Below, piece by piece: positions 1 through 10,981 of a DNA stretch of 64,000 bases. The notes below the pieces were generated by a model. That model saw only the letters and a list, made by a program, of their open reading frames with translations. It was not told the DNA's origin and did not search any database. Source of the stretch: Undaria pinnatifida (lineage: Eukaryota; Sar; Phaeophyceae; Laminariales; Alariaceae). The stretch covers positions 9,097,194-9,161,193 of the forward strand of contig JABAKD010000029.1 of NCBI GenBank assembly GCA_012845835.1. Direction: 5' to 3'. Positions within the stretch are counted from its first letter, which is position 1. The number at the start of each line of letters is the position of its first letter. The position numbers and the translations under genes were made by a program.

Positions 1-26
1 TTGGTGCTAATCGTCGGCTAAGAACG

Positions 27-3000
27 ATGCCGGCGGTGCTGACGTCTCGTTGGGGACTAGGCTCGGTGACCGTTGTAGCCAGCGACGGGAGTCTGCTTTC
101 TTCTCCGTGCAAGAGCGGCTGTAGCAGCAGCATTAGCAGCAGTAGCAGCAACCACGAAACGTTGTTGACAGAATCAACGTCACACACAGCGACAACAGCA
201 TCAGCGACTACAACAGCACCAGCAGCACCACCAGCAGAAACAACACCACCAGCAACAGCAACGGCCACGGCAACGACAACCACGACAACGACAGCAACAA
301 CAACAGCAACAGCTGACTCATCCGCACCTCGAACCACGACGCCGTCATCACCGCCACCACCACCACCACCACCACCAAAAGACGACGATATCCGCGAGGA
401 AGAGGAAGACGACGGCGAGGAAGCAGAGCCGACCGGCCAAACGCTGTGGGACTGCGCAGCAGTGCTGTACGATTTGGTCGCGAATCCAGACCCGAGCAAC
501 GTGTTCTCCGTCAGGGGCAAGGTTAGTTACCGGCGTAGCGCACCTTAATCACACAACCACCGCAGCCAAAAAGCTGAATGTTAGCGCAGAGTTTATGGTG
601 TCTCACTCTAAAGCACGCTGATTGTGAATTCCTTTCAATATGGTTTCACTCAGCCATGCGTTTGTTGGCCCGGAGGCATCCATACCACAGTTTGCAATGG
701 TTAGTCCTAGAGCAGCTGTAGATCGTACGGTGTGTATCCCGCATCCCAGGTGTTGGTAAGATTCTGCAGTTTGCTATCTGGCGGTTGTATATCCCTCCAG
801 AGACAGCCAGAATTAAACGTTTTATCCTTTGTGGACGCAGATACCTAAAACAGCACCAAAGAGGTGAGAAGTGAAATCTTATGAACCATGTACCAAGGCT
901 GAACGCACAGCAGTACGAGCAGGATTATGCTGTGCGCGTTTCGTGCATCATCCTGCATCGCAGTCCTGACACTATTTCATTTATATCGTCCCATAGCCCA
1001 GCAGCCCGCACTGCTTCGTATGGCCAATGCTGCACTCGTCATTTGTTTTGCTTTCTTCCGTTCTCCCTTTTGAAGCCCCGGAAAGGTTCGCGATGAGGCG
1101 CACGAGCGCGAACTAACCGGGTTTTTCTTGGTTTTCCACTTACGGGGCGCGTACTCGCCGGGGGGGGGGCTCTTCTTGTCGGGGTCGGATTCGGCGTTGC
1201 GACTTCAATTACCAATTGGTAATGACCATGATCATCCACGATCACCCAACATCGCACATTTCACTTTGGGTGTGTCAGTCGGTGCGGCTTGAAATAAATT
1301 ATATATATTTCTCGAACATTAGGACGCCCACTCAACAAGGAACAAAATCGCGTCCCAGCTCTTACGCTCTTACCTCGTCTTGCGCCCGCTTTCCTCCTTG
1401 CGTTGTTTTTCCTTGTGGGCGGGAACCGTTGCAACCCCTGGGACCCTTCTGAAATCTGACTGGCAATGGTGGGGGGGAACGTCGAACGACGCATCACGGG
1501 CGACCAACGACAACGACGACGATGGCAATGTTTTCGGGACGGGAACAGCGCGTGATCGAGCTGGGGGCGGGTACAGGCGCCCTCTCCGTGGGCCTCGCGC
1601 GCGCGGGGGCCGCCTCCGTAACCTGCACCGACCTCCCTTGCCACCTGGCCTACATTAAGTCTACAGTCCAGGCAAACACTCCGAGCAACAGCAGCAACAG
1701 CAACGGCAACAGAAAAAATAGTTGTGAATGTAAGGTTTTCCGTGGCGCTGATGACAGCGTCAACAGGAAAAGCCACACAGGGGTCGCAAGCAGCAACAGT
1801 GGCGGTGGTGGTGGCGGTGGTGGCGGCGATGGCGGTGGCGACTGCGGGGGTGTCGGTGGCCAAACGGACGGGTGTTGCGCGAGCTTCCCACCGACGGGGA
1901 AGGTTCGCGTCATTGCCCTGCGATGGGGCGAGGAGGAAGACATCGCGAGGGCGCGGGCAAGAAGCGACTCAGAAGTAGAGACAGCAGTAGCAGCGGCAAA
2001 ATCAACAGCAGGAGCAGGAGAAGCAGCAGCAGCTGGCATGGCGATGCTGGTGAAAGCTGGTCAAAGCGAGCTAGTCGCAGGCGCAAAGGGTCGTCGTAGC
2101 GGTAACACCGTTGCCTCAGCCTCGGCCGCAACATCCACAGGAGCGTTTGGCAGCAGCACCTCGGCGGTCGCGGATGTCGTCAAGACTGCCGCACCAAGGA
2201 ACGAGGCAAAAAAACCCATCGCTTCCCCACCCTCCTCCACGATGGTTTTCGCAGAGGAGGGGGAGCGCACGGGGGCGGTAGGGGAGGTGGGAGCGGAGAT
2301 AGGCGGTGCTTGGGTGCGGGAAGCAGCGTTTGACATGATTGTGCTGAGCGAGGTGTTATACTGGCCGGCGCTGGACTTGTTCCAGGTGGACACGAGAGAT
2401 CCATTGCGACGCACCTTGGTGGGCCTGTCCCGGCGCGGCACCATGGTTGTTTTGATTTACAAGGAAAGGTGAGGGGTGTAGGTTTGTCCAAGCCCGGTGC
2501 AGTACGCGACACCACTCCTGCTGTGAGACAGACTCAATTTATTCTGAGAGTGCGGGTGCGTCCCGCCCTAATTTAAGCATTATCAAATACTGGCACCGTG
2601 GTATATATTATAAAAATTAAAATACACTCCGGCTGTGAGATCGAATATTTTGTCGAAACTCATCTTTGCAAGCTGTGTGTGATACTCCGATCGCGCGTAT
2701 TAAAGGTTGTGTGTCCTCATTAAGGATATAGGTCGGCGACTCCCCTTGCAACTACAGTGGAGCTATCAGGGTCAACAGGGTGATGTTAGGCAGTCCGTGC
2801 GCGGAAACTATAAAACCCGTTTCTGAGGGGGACAAAATCTGACAGCTGTGGAAGGAAATGCATCAGTTTATCAAGTGAATCCTGTAAGTCGAATAACCGG
2901 TGAGGGGAGGGCGGAGTTTTTAAGGACGTGGAGGCCTGATTTTGATCAAAAGGGGGCGGGAGGGGGGGAGGAGGGGGAGAGGACGGGTGGGGCAGGTCAA

Positions 3001-3801
3001 TTTGTGCGTGGAAACTATAAATCTTTCTTGTGGGGGAGGGGGCTTTAGGTTGCATATATGTAGGGGTTTGCTATACGCGTGGTGCTAGGTCTAGGCGATG
3101 GTGCGGGTGGTGGGGAAGGAGGGGAAGGAGGGGGCGTTGGGGGTGGGGGTGGGTGGGAATTGCAGCAGCGGCATGGACGGCTCTAAAACGATAACGAGGC
3201 GATATCCAGGGCGTGGAAGTGTTCAATACTCTGGCTGATTTCGATATTAGGTGGGGCGTTTAAGCAAGAAAAAGCGAGGAAAAAAAAAAGGGGGGGAGGG
3301 GGGGGGGCGTGGTATATATATAGTGGGGGGTCTCTTTATTTTTTCTCCATGCCAGGTATATATTATGTCAATATCAAAATGTTTTTTTTAAAGATAAATA
3401 TGACCTGACGCAATATTGTAAATTCGAACTTCTTGCACCATCCTCACCAGCTCAAAACGTTCTCTGTTTTATTTTGAAACCTCCTCCCTCCCCCCGTCCC
3501 CCCCCGTTCGTACGAAGGGGCGATTTGATTTAATTAATTTGATAACGAAGTTCGAGATCGAACTACATGAAATCGTATGCTCTCAACAGGCCCTTACAAA
3601 AGGTCGCATTTCGTGCGGGAATTTATCCTCACTAGGTGGCCAGTACGAGAAAAGGAGTTCCTAGCGTCCTGCAAGGAGGACTTCGACGTCGGGAGCATTC
3701 CAGCGGAGCTTTTGACGATGCCGGGTGTCTCTAAGGAGGAGCTCGGATCGGGAGCCATCAGGGCTGTGGTCATGGTGCGCCTGCCGACACCACGTGCTTG
3801 A
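27..3801 (+). CDS. METTL21-type protein methyltransferase, at least three exons
   Basis: Probably transfers a methyl group from S-adenosylmethionine to lysine of a protein (METTL21 / Methyltransf_16 family). Seen exons: 27-521, ending AAG then donor GTTAGT; 1549-2468, after acceptor ..gggaacag and ending at donor GTGAGG; about 3590-3801, after ..ctcaacag and ending in a stop. The exon 1 to 2 joint is phase 0 and gives FSVRGK then RVIELGAGTGALSVGLARAG. That is the family layout: GQTLWDCAAVL near residue 137, then the SAM-binding ELGAGTG motif, the acidic TDLP, and FDMIVLSEVLYW as the post-II motif, then VVLIYKER. Exon 3 (HFVREF.., IPAELL..) resembles the family C-terminus. Residues 35-130 are Ser/Thr/Ala/Pro and acid rich. 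Exon 2 carries a long Gly/Ala-rich insert (about residues 230-400). Odd point: exon 2 ends in phase 2 but exon 3 needs phase 1, so a small exon is missed or there is an indel. The frame is open to the window edge, so the start at 27 is not certain. Confidence 0.75.
2600..2885 (+). repeat. Dispersed repeat family D1, copy 1 (intron of the methyltransferase)
   Basis: Shares ordered blocks with other places in the window: TTTGCAAGCTGTGTGTGATA, CTCCGATCGCGCG, ATATAGGTCGGCGACTCCCC, GTCAACAGGGTGATG, GTGCGCGGAAACTATAAAAC and GGGGGACAAAATCTGACAGC. The best partner is 26690-26965. A partial internal repeat of the GTGCG.GGAAACTATAAA block lies at 3000-3045. No long open frame and no clear terminal repeats were seen. 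The class is unknown; a non-autonomous element is likely. Confidence 0.7.
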
Positions 3802-4104
3802 TTAGCTGCCTAGTTAAGGCAGATGACAGTTATTTGTCGTGAGACTTATTTGCTCGTTCCAAAAACGTCCCACGATTTTACCCACGTCCTTGGAGACTAC
3901 TGTACTTTAAATTAGTGCGGGGGATTTTTTTTCGCCACAGCGATGAATGGGTTAATATTACCACTCAGAAAGGGTTGGCTGTGTTCTAACGGATAGCCTG
4001 CCGCCCTCGCCCAGTTTCCAATCTCGGCTGATGGCGGTACTTGACTTCGCATTACACACCACTGCATACTAGTCACGTTTTTTTGTCTTCTTAAATTCGA
4101 TACT

Positions 4105-4300
4105 GAAATATCATGAGAGGGTGAGTTGGCAAATTCGATAACGATGAATGAACAGGGGGAACGCTGAACCCTTCGGGCCGTAAAATGGAAGGCAAGTCGC
4201 CGGGGGGAGAAGGGACGACACCTGTGACCACGTATTGCCCTGGAGGCCGCTGAGGGTAAAACCTCCAGTAACTCAAGCTGGCACGTAAAAGCCATGACCA
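4105..4300 (+). repeat. SINE-A family, 5'-truncated copy
   Basis: Matches the body and tail of the tRNA-headed repeat at 19811-20100: GTGAGTTGGCAAATTCGAT, GGGGGGAGAAGGGACGACAC, CTGTGACCACG and CGCTGAGGGTAAA, in the same order. The tRNA-like head is absent. Confidence 0.6.
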
Positions 4301-4667
4301 AGAAAGAGAAACGGAAATACAAAAGCAAGGCGAGCTAACTAAACTGCTGTTTCACATGGTGGGTGCCGCCTGTTAAGACGCCCAGTATTTTAATCGGGTC
4401 AACCACATCACTACCACGCAATCACATGATGGGAAGGATGCACCCAACCCTCGGGGCTGTTGCATCGGCACACCAACACCACTCGTTTGCGCTGCTTCTC
4501 ATGTACAATTAGCACAGACGCCTCCCAACGTCCAACGCCGACAAAGAAACCACGGAGGGGGCAAACGAAAAACAGCAAAAACAACGAAACCACGGAAAAG
4601 TCAGGATCCGCCCTTCAAACCACTTGGAAACCTTGTTGACACCAACAGGGTGTGTGCACTTATTTCA

Positions 4668-4770
4668 CGCATGGCCGTAGTGGTATGACCATAGTGGTAT
4701 GACCCTTGCATCCCTACAACGTCGGGACCGAGCACGTCGGGTTTTCACCGAGAGGGGAGTAATCCGCCCC
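4668..4770 (+). repeat. Dispersed repeat related to 10080-10200
   Basis: Contains a CATGGCCGTAGTGGTATGACC-like stretch, then CCTACAACGTCGGGACCG and a TTTTCACC block. The same order with substitutions occurs at 10080-10165 (CATAGCCGTTGTCGTACGAC, CCTACAACGCCGGG). No coding signal. The rest of 3802-5500 shows no recognisable gene. Confidence 0.45.
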
Positions 4771-5499
4771 TCATGCACACCACAGCGGTAGCAGCGTAGG
4801 AGTACCGGAGGGGTAGGGAGGGGGAAGAGGGTAGCGTGCGGACAAAACACAAGGTTTCTTTCACCGTACCTCGGCTCTATCTCGTGCGTAGCCCTCCAAT
4901 TGTCCCCCGTCCCCGCCCGGCTGCAGGACACACGGATAGCGTCAACTACGCCGTTAATTCGCTCGCACTAAACTCTCTACCGTGATTTTCGGCCTAGGCA
5001 AAATATTCCGATGCACCCAAACCTCCCACGCCGGAGTCCTTGACGCTCGAACGTGGTGACCACACAGTAGCGGTAGCCTGCAAGGTGCCTGGGGGCAAGC
5101 GCTCCAAGCATACATGGGCAGGCGTTGCCTCTAGCTGTTGCCCTCCCAACCCCCCAGCCCCCGCCTGATTGTTTTTCCGATGAAAACGCCTGTTTCTCGA
5201 TGAACCTCTTTCTCGACAACCAAAACGCAAATTATCGACAGAAAAAAAAAAAACATCGGAAACGCCTACGATAGTTCTCGTTGATCAACCGCTGGCTGCA
5301 CGTCGTCTCCGTGCCCCATTTTCTGGTTTTTACGCGCTCTCGTCTTGGCGATCGGCGCTGTCGCCGGCAAAAACCTTTCGCCCCTTGATCGTGCACACTA
5401 TCTCATTCCAGATCTGAAACAACAAAAAAAGCACCACAGCAACGCGACACAAGCAAGCCACCACACCGAGCGACAAAAGCGGCAGGAATGAAAAGTTAA

Positions 5500-5814
5500 G
5501 AGCAGGGATGTATGTACACATCATTCGTTACCTCAACTTTGCGACAACGTCACTAAACTAAACCACAACATCAGCGTGACAAAAAGCGGCACGGGCGAAA
5601 AAGTCAATAGCAGCGATGGATATATATATACGTTGCCTCAACTTTGCGACAATGCCCTCCCCTTCTGGTGTTCAGAAATCACGTCAAATAACGTGCACGT
5701 TTTCGTCAATAGCAGCGATGGATATATATATATATATATACGTTGCCTCAACTTTGCGACAATGCCCTCCCCTTCTAGTTTTCAGAAATCACGTCAAATA
5801 ACGTGCACGTGTTG
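5500..5814 (+). repeat. Tandem repeat, 102-bp unit
   Basis: Two nearly identical units start at 5603 and 5705 (GTCAATAGCAGCGATGGATA.., CTCAACTTTGCGACAATGCC, AATAACGTGCACGT). The second has an expanded TA run. A diverged partial unit lies at 5500-5545 (CCTCAACTTTGCGACAACG). Confidence 0.8.
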
Positions 5815-5949
5815 GCCCTGAAAAACCAACAAAAAACGCAAACTTCCCCAGTGTCAACAGGGTTGTCTATATTTTGGAAATCATTTTGAAATCGAAAATT
5901 TGAAGATGTAAAACTACTAGACGAAAATATACCAAGCGTACTATTACGA

Positions 5950-6022
5950 GGCACGAAACAGTCATAAGCTTTGTAGCTCGCGCGATCGGAGTATACACGC
6001 AGCTTGCAAAGATGAGTTACGA
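5950..6022 (-). repeat. Dispersed repeat D1, inverted copy at the 3' end of the bL25 gene
   Basis: The reverse complement reads AACTCATCTTTGCAAGCTGC followed by GTGTATACTCCGATCGCGCG, the D1 blocks. It begins about 20 bp beyond the bL25 stop codon, so it probably lies in that gene's 3' UTR. Confidence 0.6.
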
Positions 6023-6043
6023 AGATATTCCCGACCTCACAAC

Positions 6044-9000
6044 TCAGCTGGCTTTCTGTTACATGAAAGAGGCAGTTTCAGGACAGGGGCAAAATAACTC
6101 ACCGCTGGATCGTACCCTCGGAAGAGCAGGATCCCCTCCGGTACCAAGATGTCGCTCACCCGCAGCTTTTAGCACGCAACCGCGATCCGCAAAACAAAAG
6201 GCACAGATAGCAAACAAAGATGGGCGCAGAGCCAGTGACGATTAACCCTTTTACCCGTGACAAAAAAAAATAATTCGACTCTAACTGCAAGTGATTTACA
6301 ACCAAGTCGTGGGCGCAGATGGGGTCGACATCTCTTGGGGCACCAGAGGGAAAAAAAGGCGACAAAAAGTAACGATACACAGCAACATCGGTCACCGTTC
6401 CGCTAGGGCGTTGGCTTAGTTAGTATTTAGTAGTCGAAGTTTACTACCACAATGCAATTGCCCGTGCCATACAGGTGCAGTATGCTGCCACATATACAGC
6501 CGCGCGCTCACATTATCAACAGGAAACAGCAACAACCACAGCAATACACCACGCCGCCATTTACGAAACAAAAGCACACTCCGGATGCTTACATCACAAT
6601 TATCGGCGTGCCGGAGTGGATGCACTTTTTCATCAAAGCGCAGGAATCGTGCAGACCCACCGCCTGGGGTCTAACCCACGGGAGCGAGGGAGGGGGAGCG
6701 AGATAGATAGGGAGAGAGAACGCACCTTGCTTCCAGATCGCACCGTCTCCAAGTCGAGGTAGAGCCATTTAGGCACCTTTTCGGGGTCTTCCGGCAGGAT
6801 GATGTGCTGGTGGCTTTTCATCCTGTAGGTGGTGACCCAAGCCAAGGGGGCGGAAGGAGGATCGAGGGAAGGAGGGACAGAGGGAGGGCGGGAGGGGCAG
6901 GCAGGCACGCAGACAGGGTAAGGTAAGGTAAGGTAAGGTAAGGTAAGGTAAGGTAAGGTAAGGTGAGGTAAGGTAAGGTAAGGCAAAAGGCAAGCCGAGA
7001 AAAACCAATGGCGAGACAGTAAAAGGTAAAGCAAGGCGAGTCACGTCAAGCAAGAAAACACAAAACACACGAGAGATCGCCATTCCGCTGCATTCCACAA
7101 GACTGCTTGCTCCTTCCTCACAAACACCCATGTTCAAGACAGCCACTAAAAAGCGCACACGAAGACATACGCTACCAAGCACCACTTTGTATTTTGTCCC
7201 CCCACAAGGGTGCTTATGCGCGCATCCTTCACATATCGTTTTCCGCGATAGCTGCCAAAAACAAAGAGCATCAACTAAAGCGCACGCGAACCGAGATTGC
7301 GCCGGACATCCCCCCCCCCCCCCCCCCCCCCCCACCCCCTCCCCCAATCCACTCCGGTACATTTCCCCCCACCTCGCCAGAGCCAGCAAACTCTCATCGG
7401 GCCGCCAGCGCCATGTTTACTCTCATGTTGGAGGAGGCACGGGGGGGGGAAGTGTATCCCCAGCACATGCTACGATAAGGTAGCACATTCTTCTGAAGTG
7501 GTTTCTGAATGACGCGGCCTCTTGGCCCAAAATCGTCGGAAATCGGACATATTTTTTCATTTCTTCATGAACGTCGTTGTGCACCTATTAATAGGCCACG
7601 GGATTCTTCATCCGGTAGTAGTTTTATTTCTTCTCCAAATTAGTTTTTGACAGAGGTCTCCAGCTCCCGAATTGAGGAACCTCATAAAAACAGTGGTCCA
7701 CATCTACCGTAACACGCGACGCCTAGTCCCCGCCCACATGAAAGCCTGTAACGGGTTTCAACGCGTCCGTCCGTAAACATAATGACACGAACTTTTCCTG
7801 GTGGTGTGCCCCCCCCCCCCCCCCCCTCCGTCCAGATGAAAACCTGAAACGGGTTTCGACGCGTCCTCTGAAAGAATAAAAACTTGCGAGATATTTCCTG
7901 CCTATCACCGAAATAGAATGAGCGGGTAGGCGGGTGTGGCAGTGGTAGAAGTAGGTGGGTGGATGGGTGGGGGTGCTCGCCTGCGGATGTACGCCCCCTT
8001 CCTGAAGTTGTTGTTGAGGTCGTCGTTGATGAACTTGATGGGTATCGGGTACTTCCGCCCCGCCTTGTATCTCATCCAGTTCACGCTCAGTATGGTGCGG
8101 AACACTGAGGGGCAGCGAAGCACGAACAAACAGGGCAAGGAGGGCGCGGGGACGGAGACAGAAGGGTTCCCACTCAGATTGAGAAGTAGGGAGAAGGTGG
8201 GGTTGGGGCGCGGGTCGGTTGGGGTGGGGTAGGAGGCAGAACGACATTCGGTCGAACCCTTGCGCGTTTACGCTGAACGCTTAAACGCCCAGGCAAAGAC
8301 ATGCTCCCAACTTCTGCTCCTCTTACCAATCGCCCTCACGTACGCACCCGCTTCCTTTTTCTTCCTGCCCCGCCCCGTTAAAAAAACCCCGAAGGATTCA
8401 GGAGAACCGGTTTATTCATTTGTCTAGCAAATGTTCGCAACCCGCAACAGACCGAAGATAGATAATGAGCGACCGTTCTAGAAATTTCTAATTGTTTTTT
8501 GCACACCAATGTACGCAAGTAGTGCAAAAACAGTACCCCCCCCCCCCCGCCGTGTTCCGGCGTGTCTTTACAGGATGTGGGATTCCTTGCCTGGATGGAG
8601 ACGAGTGTCGTTTGCCAGTACCAATTCCCTTCGCTCGTGCTTCTCGCCCTCTCCACCCGACGGGGACGCGCTTCCCCCCCCCCCCTCCCTCTCTTCCGCG
8701 TCCGTCCCACTCTCGCCCAGCAAACTAAAGCCTACTTCGTCGTCGTCAAACTCTGCCGGTCTCGCTCCTTCAATCACTAGGTTGTATACCTGGAATATAG
8801 AAACGATAGATCAGCACATACCATATTACTTTCGGCACAGTAGTATCGATAATATCCATATTAATAGCACATAACTTTGGCTATCATGTGCAAATCTGTA
8901 CCTGGCCGAGCTGTGAGTTGGGTGAACTTTATAGCTAGTTATTACCAGGGTGGCGAAGCTCCTAAGCAAGCCGTTCGACGGACATGGACACCCAAACAAG

Positions 9001-9696
9001 CACATTCGGACAGGCGGCACCGCTGCAATAAACTGAAATACCCAGCAATGTTTCAACTACTCAGCGGAGCTCCAGAGAAGCCATTCTAAACACAAGGCAA
9101 CTCCAATACTCGGGAAACTTCGCAACGCTGCTACTAACTGTAATACTTAGCAAACAAATTAAGTGGTCAGCGACTTGCACAAGCACCTGTAATTGTAATA
9201 CACATTTGCAACTAACAACTAGTTGGCGACACACTTCTTAAGTGTACAACTAACTGTATTGGTAATGTACCTTTTCACCCACTAAATATAATCCTTAGTA
9301 AACAAATTAAGTGGTCAGCGACTTGCACAAGAACCTGTAATTGTACTACACATTTGCAACTGACAACTATTTGGCGACATACTTCCTGAGTGTACAACTA
9401 ACTGTAATGGTAATATCCCTTTCCAACCAATAACTAGTTGGCGAATTAACCAACTAACTGAAATTGTAATCTATTACACCTAACCAATTAATAACTACTA
9501 CCAAGTAAGGCTGAGCTTAGCCAACCCAGATCACAGCCCTGTCAATAGTAACTGACCGTGTTGTCAAAAGAGGCCTTAAGCCGTCGGATCTCGCGGTCCA
9601 GCACAATCTTGTCAACTTTCACTAAGAAAGTCTCTCCCCTGCTCCCCTTCGCGCTGCTATCGTTGTTTGAGTAAACAACCCCCGGAATTTTCCCCG
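6044..9696 (-). CDS. bL25 family ribosomal protein, probably mitochondrial; seven exons seen, 5' exon missing
   Basis: bL25/TL5 family protein of the large ribosomal subunit. Exons on the minus strand: 9696-9557, 8789-8572, 8085-7981, 6822-6744, 6624-6593, 6154-6103, 6055-6044. Every joint agrees in phase. The protein follows the family order: GKIPGVVYSNN (N-terminal RNA-binding part), FDNT|VYNLVIEG, LANDTRLHPGKESHIL, WMRYKAGRKYPIPIKFIND, FRKGAYIRR, ILPEDPEKVPKWLYLDLE (bacterial consensus P..IP..I.VDV), GTPIIV, DILVPEGILLFRGYDPA, then KAS stop. Exon 7981-8085 leaves through a GC donor (CGCAG|GCGAGC), supported by phase on both sides. The other donors are GT. Residues after FSLLGE are a Gly/Glu/Ser-rich insert. 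About 210 residues are visible. The N-terminal exon, expected to hold the targeting peptide, is not assigned; one candidate donor with the right phase is at 10004/10003. A plastid rather than mitochondrial destination cannot be excluded. Confidence 0.85.
6917..6983. repeat. (GGTAA)n pentanucleotide array inside a bL25 intron
   Basis: About 13 copies of AAGGT with one interruption. On the coding (minus) strand it reads (TTACC)n and sits roughly 95-160 nt upstream of the acceptor at 6823. It may add to the pyrimidine-rich tract. The same intron also carries a run of 24 C at 7310-7333. Confidence 0.9.
9141..9436 (+). repeat. Tandem duplication, 148-bp unit
   Basis: Units start at 9141 and 9289 with about 90% identity: AAACAAATTAAGTGGTCAGC, GACTTGCACAAG, TTGGCGACA. 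A third partial echo (CAATAACTAGTTGGCGAATT) follows at 9437. It lies in the intron between the first two visible bL25 exons. Confidence 0.85.
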
Positions 9697-10820
9697 CTGC
9701 ACAATATGTCGAAACCCCATAATAGTAGCACACACGGCGGCGGAGTACAACGAGGCCAGGGGGAGTTGGGGGAAAGGGGGGTTATCATCCAGATTCGAGG
9801 CAGACACTTTCGGCGTTGGTGCGACACACGCACAAGCACGGGTGCATGCATCACAAGTGTGGAATATCATAAGGAGGCCTCGGGGGGGAGGGGGGGGATC
9901 GATGCATGCTTGATTTAGTCCTTCAAGCGTTGATGACGCACCCCTTTCCAGACGGAGCACCGTTTCTACTCTTAGTAGACATCTCCCACATTTGGGCCCT
10001 TACAACGTGTTTTCTTTACACCAGATACACAAAAGAAAGGGGTTGGGGGTCTGTACTCATTGGGGGGCGGGGTGTACTCACTTCGTGCATAGCCGTTGTC
10101 GTACGACCATACAGTAGACCCTCGCACTCCTACAACGCCGGGCCGGGGCGGGTATCACCCAAATTTGAGGCGGACGACTTTAGCGTAGGTAGCAATTACT
10201 CGGAAGGTTGCGCTCTGCGGCCTCATTGAACATACACTCAGGGGCGGTTGGGTGGAAGAATGAAATGTCAATGCTTACTCGCGACACACAGGTGCGCACT
10301 TGTTTTGAGCCAATGACTCGGCAGCCGTACAGGCCTTGACACGTCCATCACGGCCAGTCATCAAACTGTTGCACAACACCTCTTTCATAACTGACTGACT
10401 GGCTGACTGCTATTGTTGGCAAATGGTGTTGGTTCTTGCCATTTTTAGTGCTGCCATCACTCGTGCTGATTTAAATATCTATGGGGCACAGTTCAGCGGG
10501 GCGAGAGAAAACTAAAAACATGATGTCCAGCTGGCTCACCCATGGGGTACACACATTCGGACAAGAGGCCTTGGTCGCTTTTTCGCTGTAAACTCTATAT
10601 GATATGACACCGACAATGTTGGTATATTAACGCATGGAAACATGACATTCGGATATAATGTGTCCCTGCTGGCGCCTTTGCTGGTGTCTGTGAACACCAC
10701 TACTATGGCTACGGTCATCATCTATGGCAGCATGCGGGACCAGTCTTTTACAGTAGGAATACCACAGCAGCAGTATTTTTTCATATGGAAGGGTTGGTCC
10801 CTGGTAGCTCCAGTTATTAC
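9697..10820. other. Upstream of the bL25 exons: diverged repeats, no assigned gene
   Basis: Blocks at 9780-9830 and 10150-10200 resemble each other (TTATCATCCAGATTCGAGGC against GTATCACCCAAATTTGAGGC). 10080-10165 matches 4668-4770. The missing first bL25 exon should lie here or further right, but no frame is convincing. Confidence 0.4.
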
Positions 10821-10981
10821 AGTATATGCTGGCTGCGTCATAGCCAGTACCGTGGGTCCGAACAGTGCACTGGTCAAGGTGAATCCGGGACGATCGTGCC
10901 CCCTCGGCTGGTGAGGGGGTTTCGCTGGAGGCGCCCTCGGAGGGCCCTGCTGGAGGCGCCATGCCGGAGGCCCGTCTATAC
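10821..10981 (+). repeat. 161-bp direct repeat, left copy
   Basis: Runs from AGTATATGCTGGCTGCGTCA to CGGAGGCCCGTCTATAC and ends exactly where the inverted terminus GTTAGGTCTGGGA begins. The right copy is 12334-12494. I count about 7 substitutions and no length change, near 96% identity. Confidence 0.9.

Noticed and set aside
6582..6662. A longer bL25 exon beginning after ..gtgggttag (TPGGGSARFLRFDEK..)
   Set aside because: It adds 26 residues foreign to the family. The shorter 32-nt exon gives the expected GTPIIV..DILVPEG sequence with correct phase.
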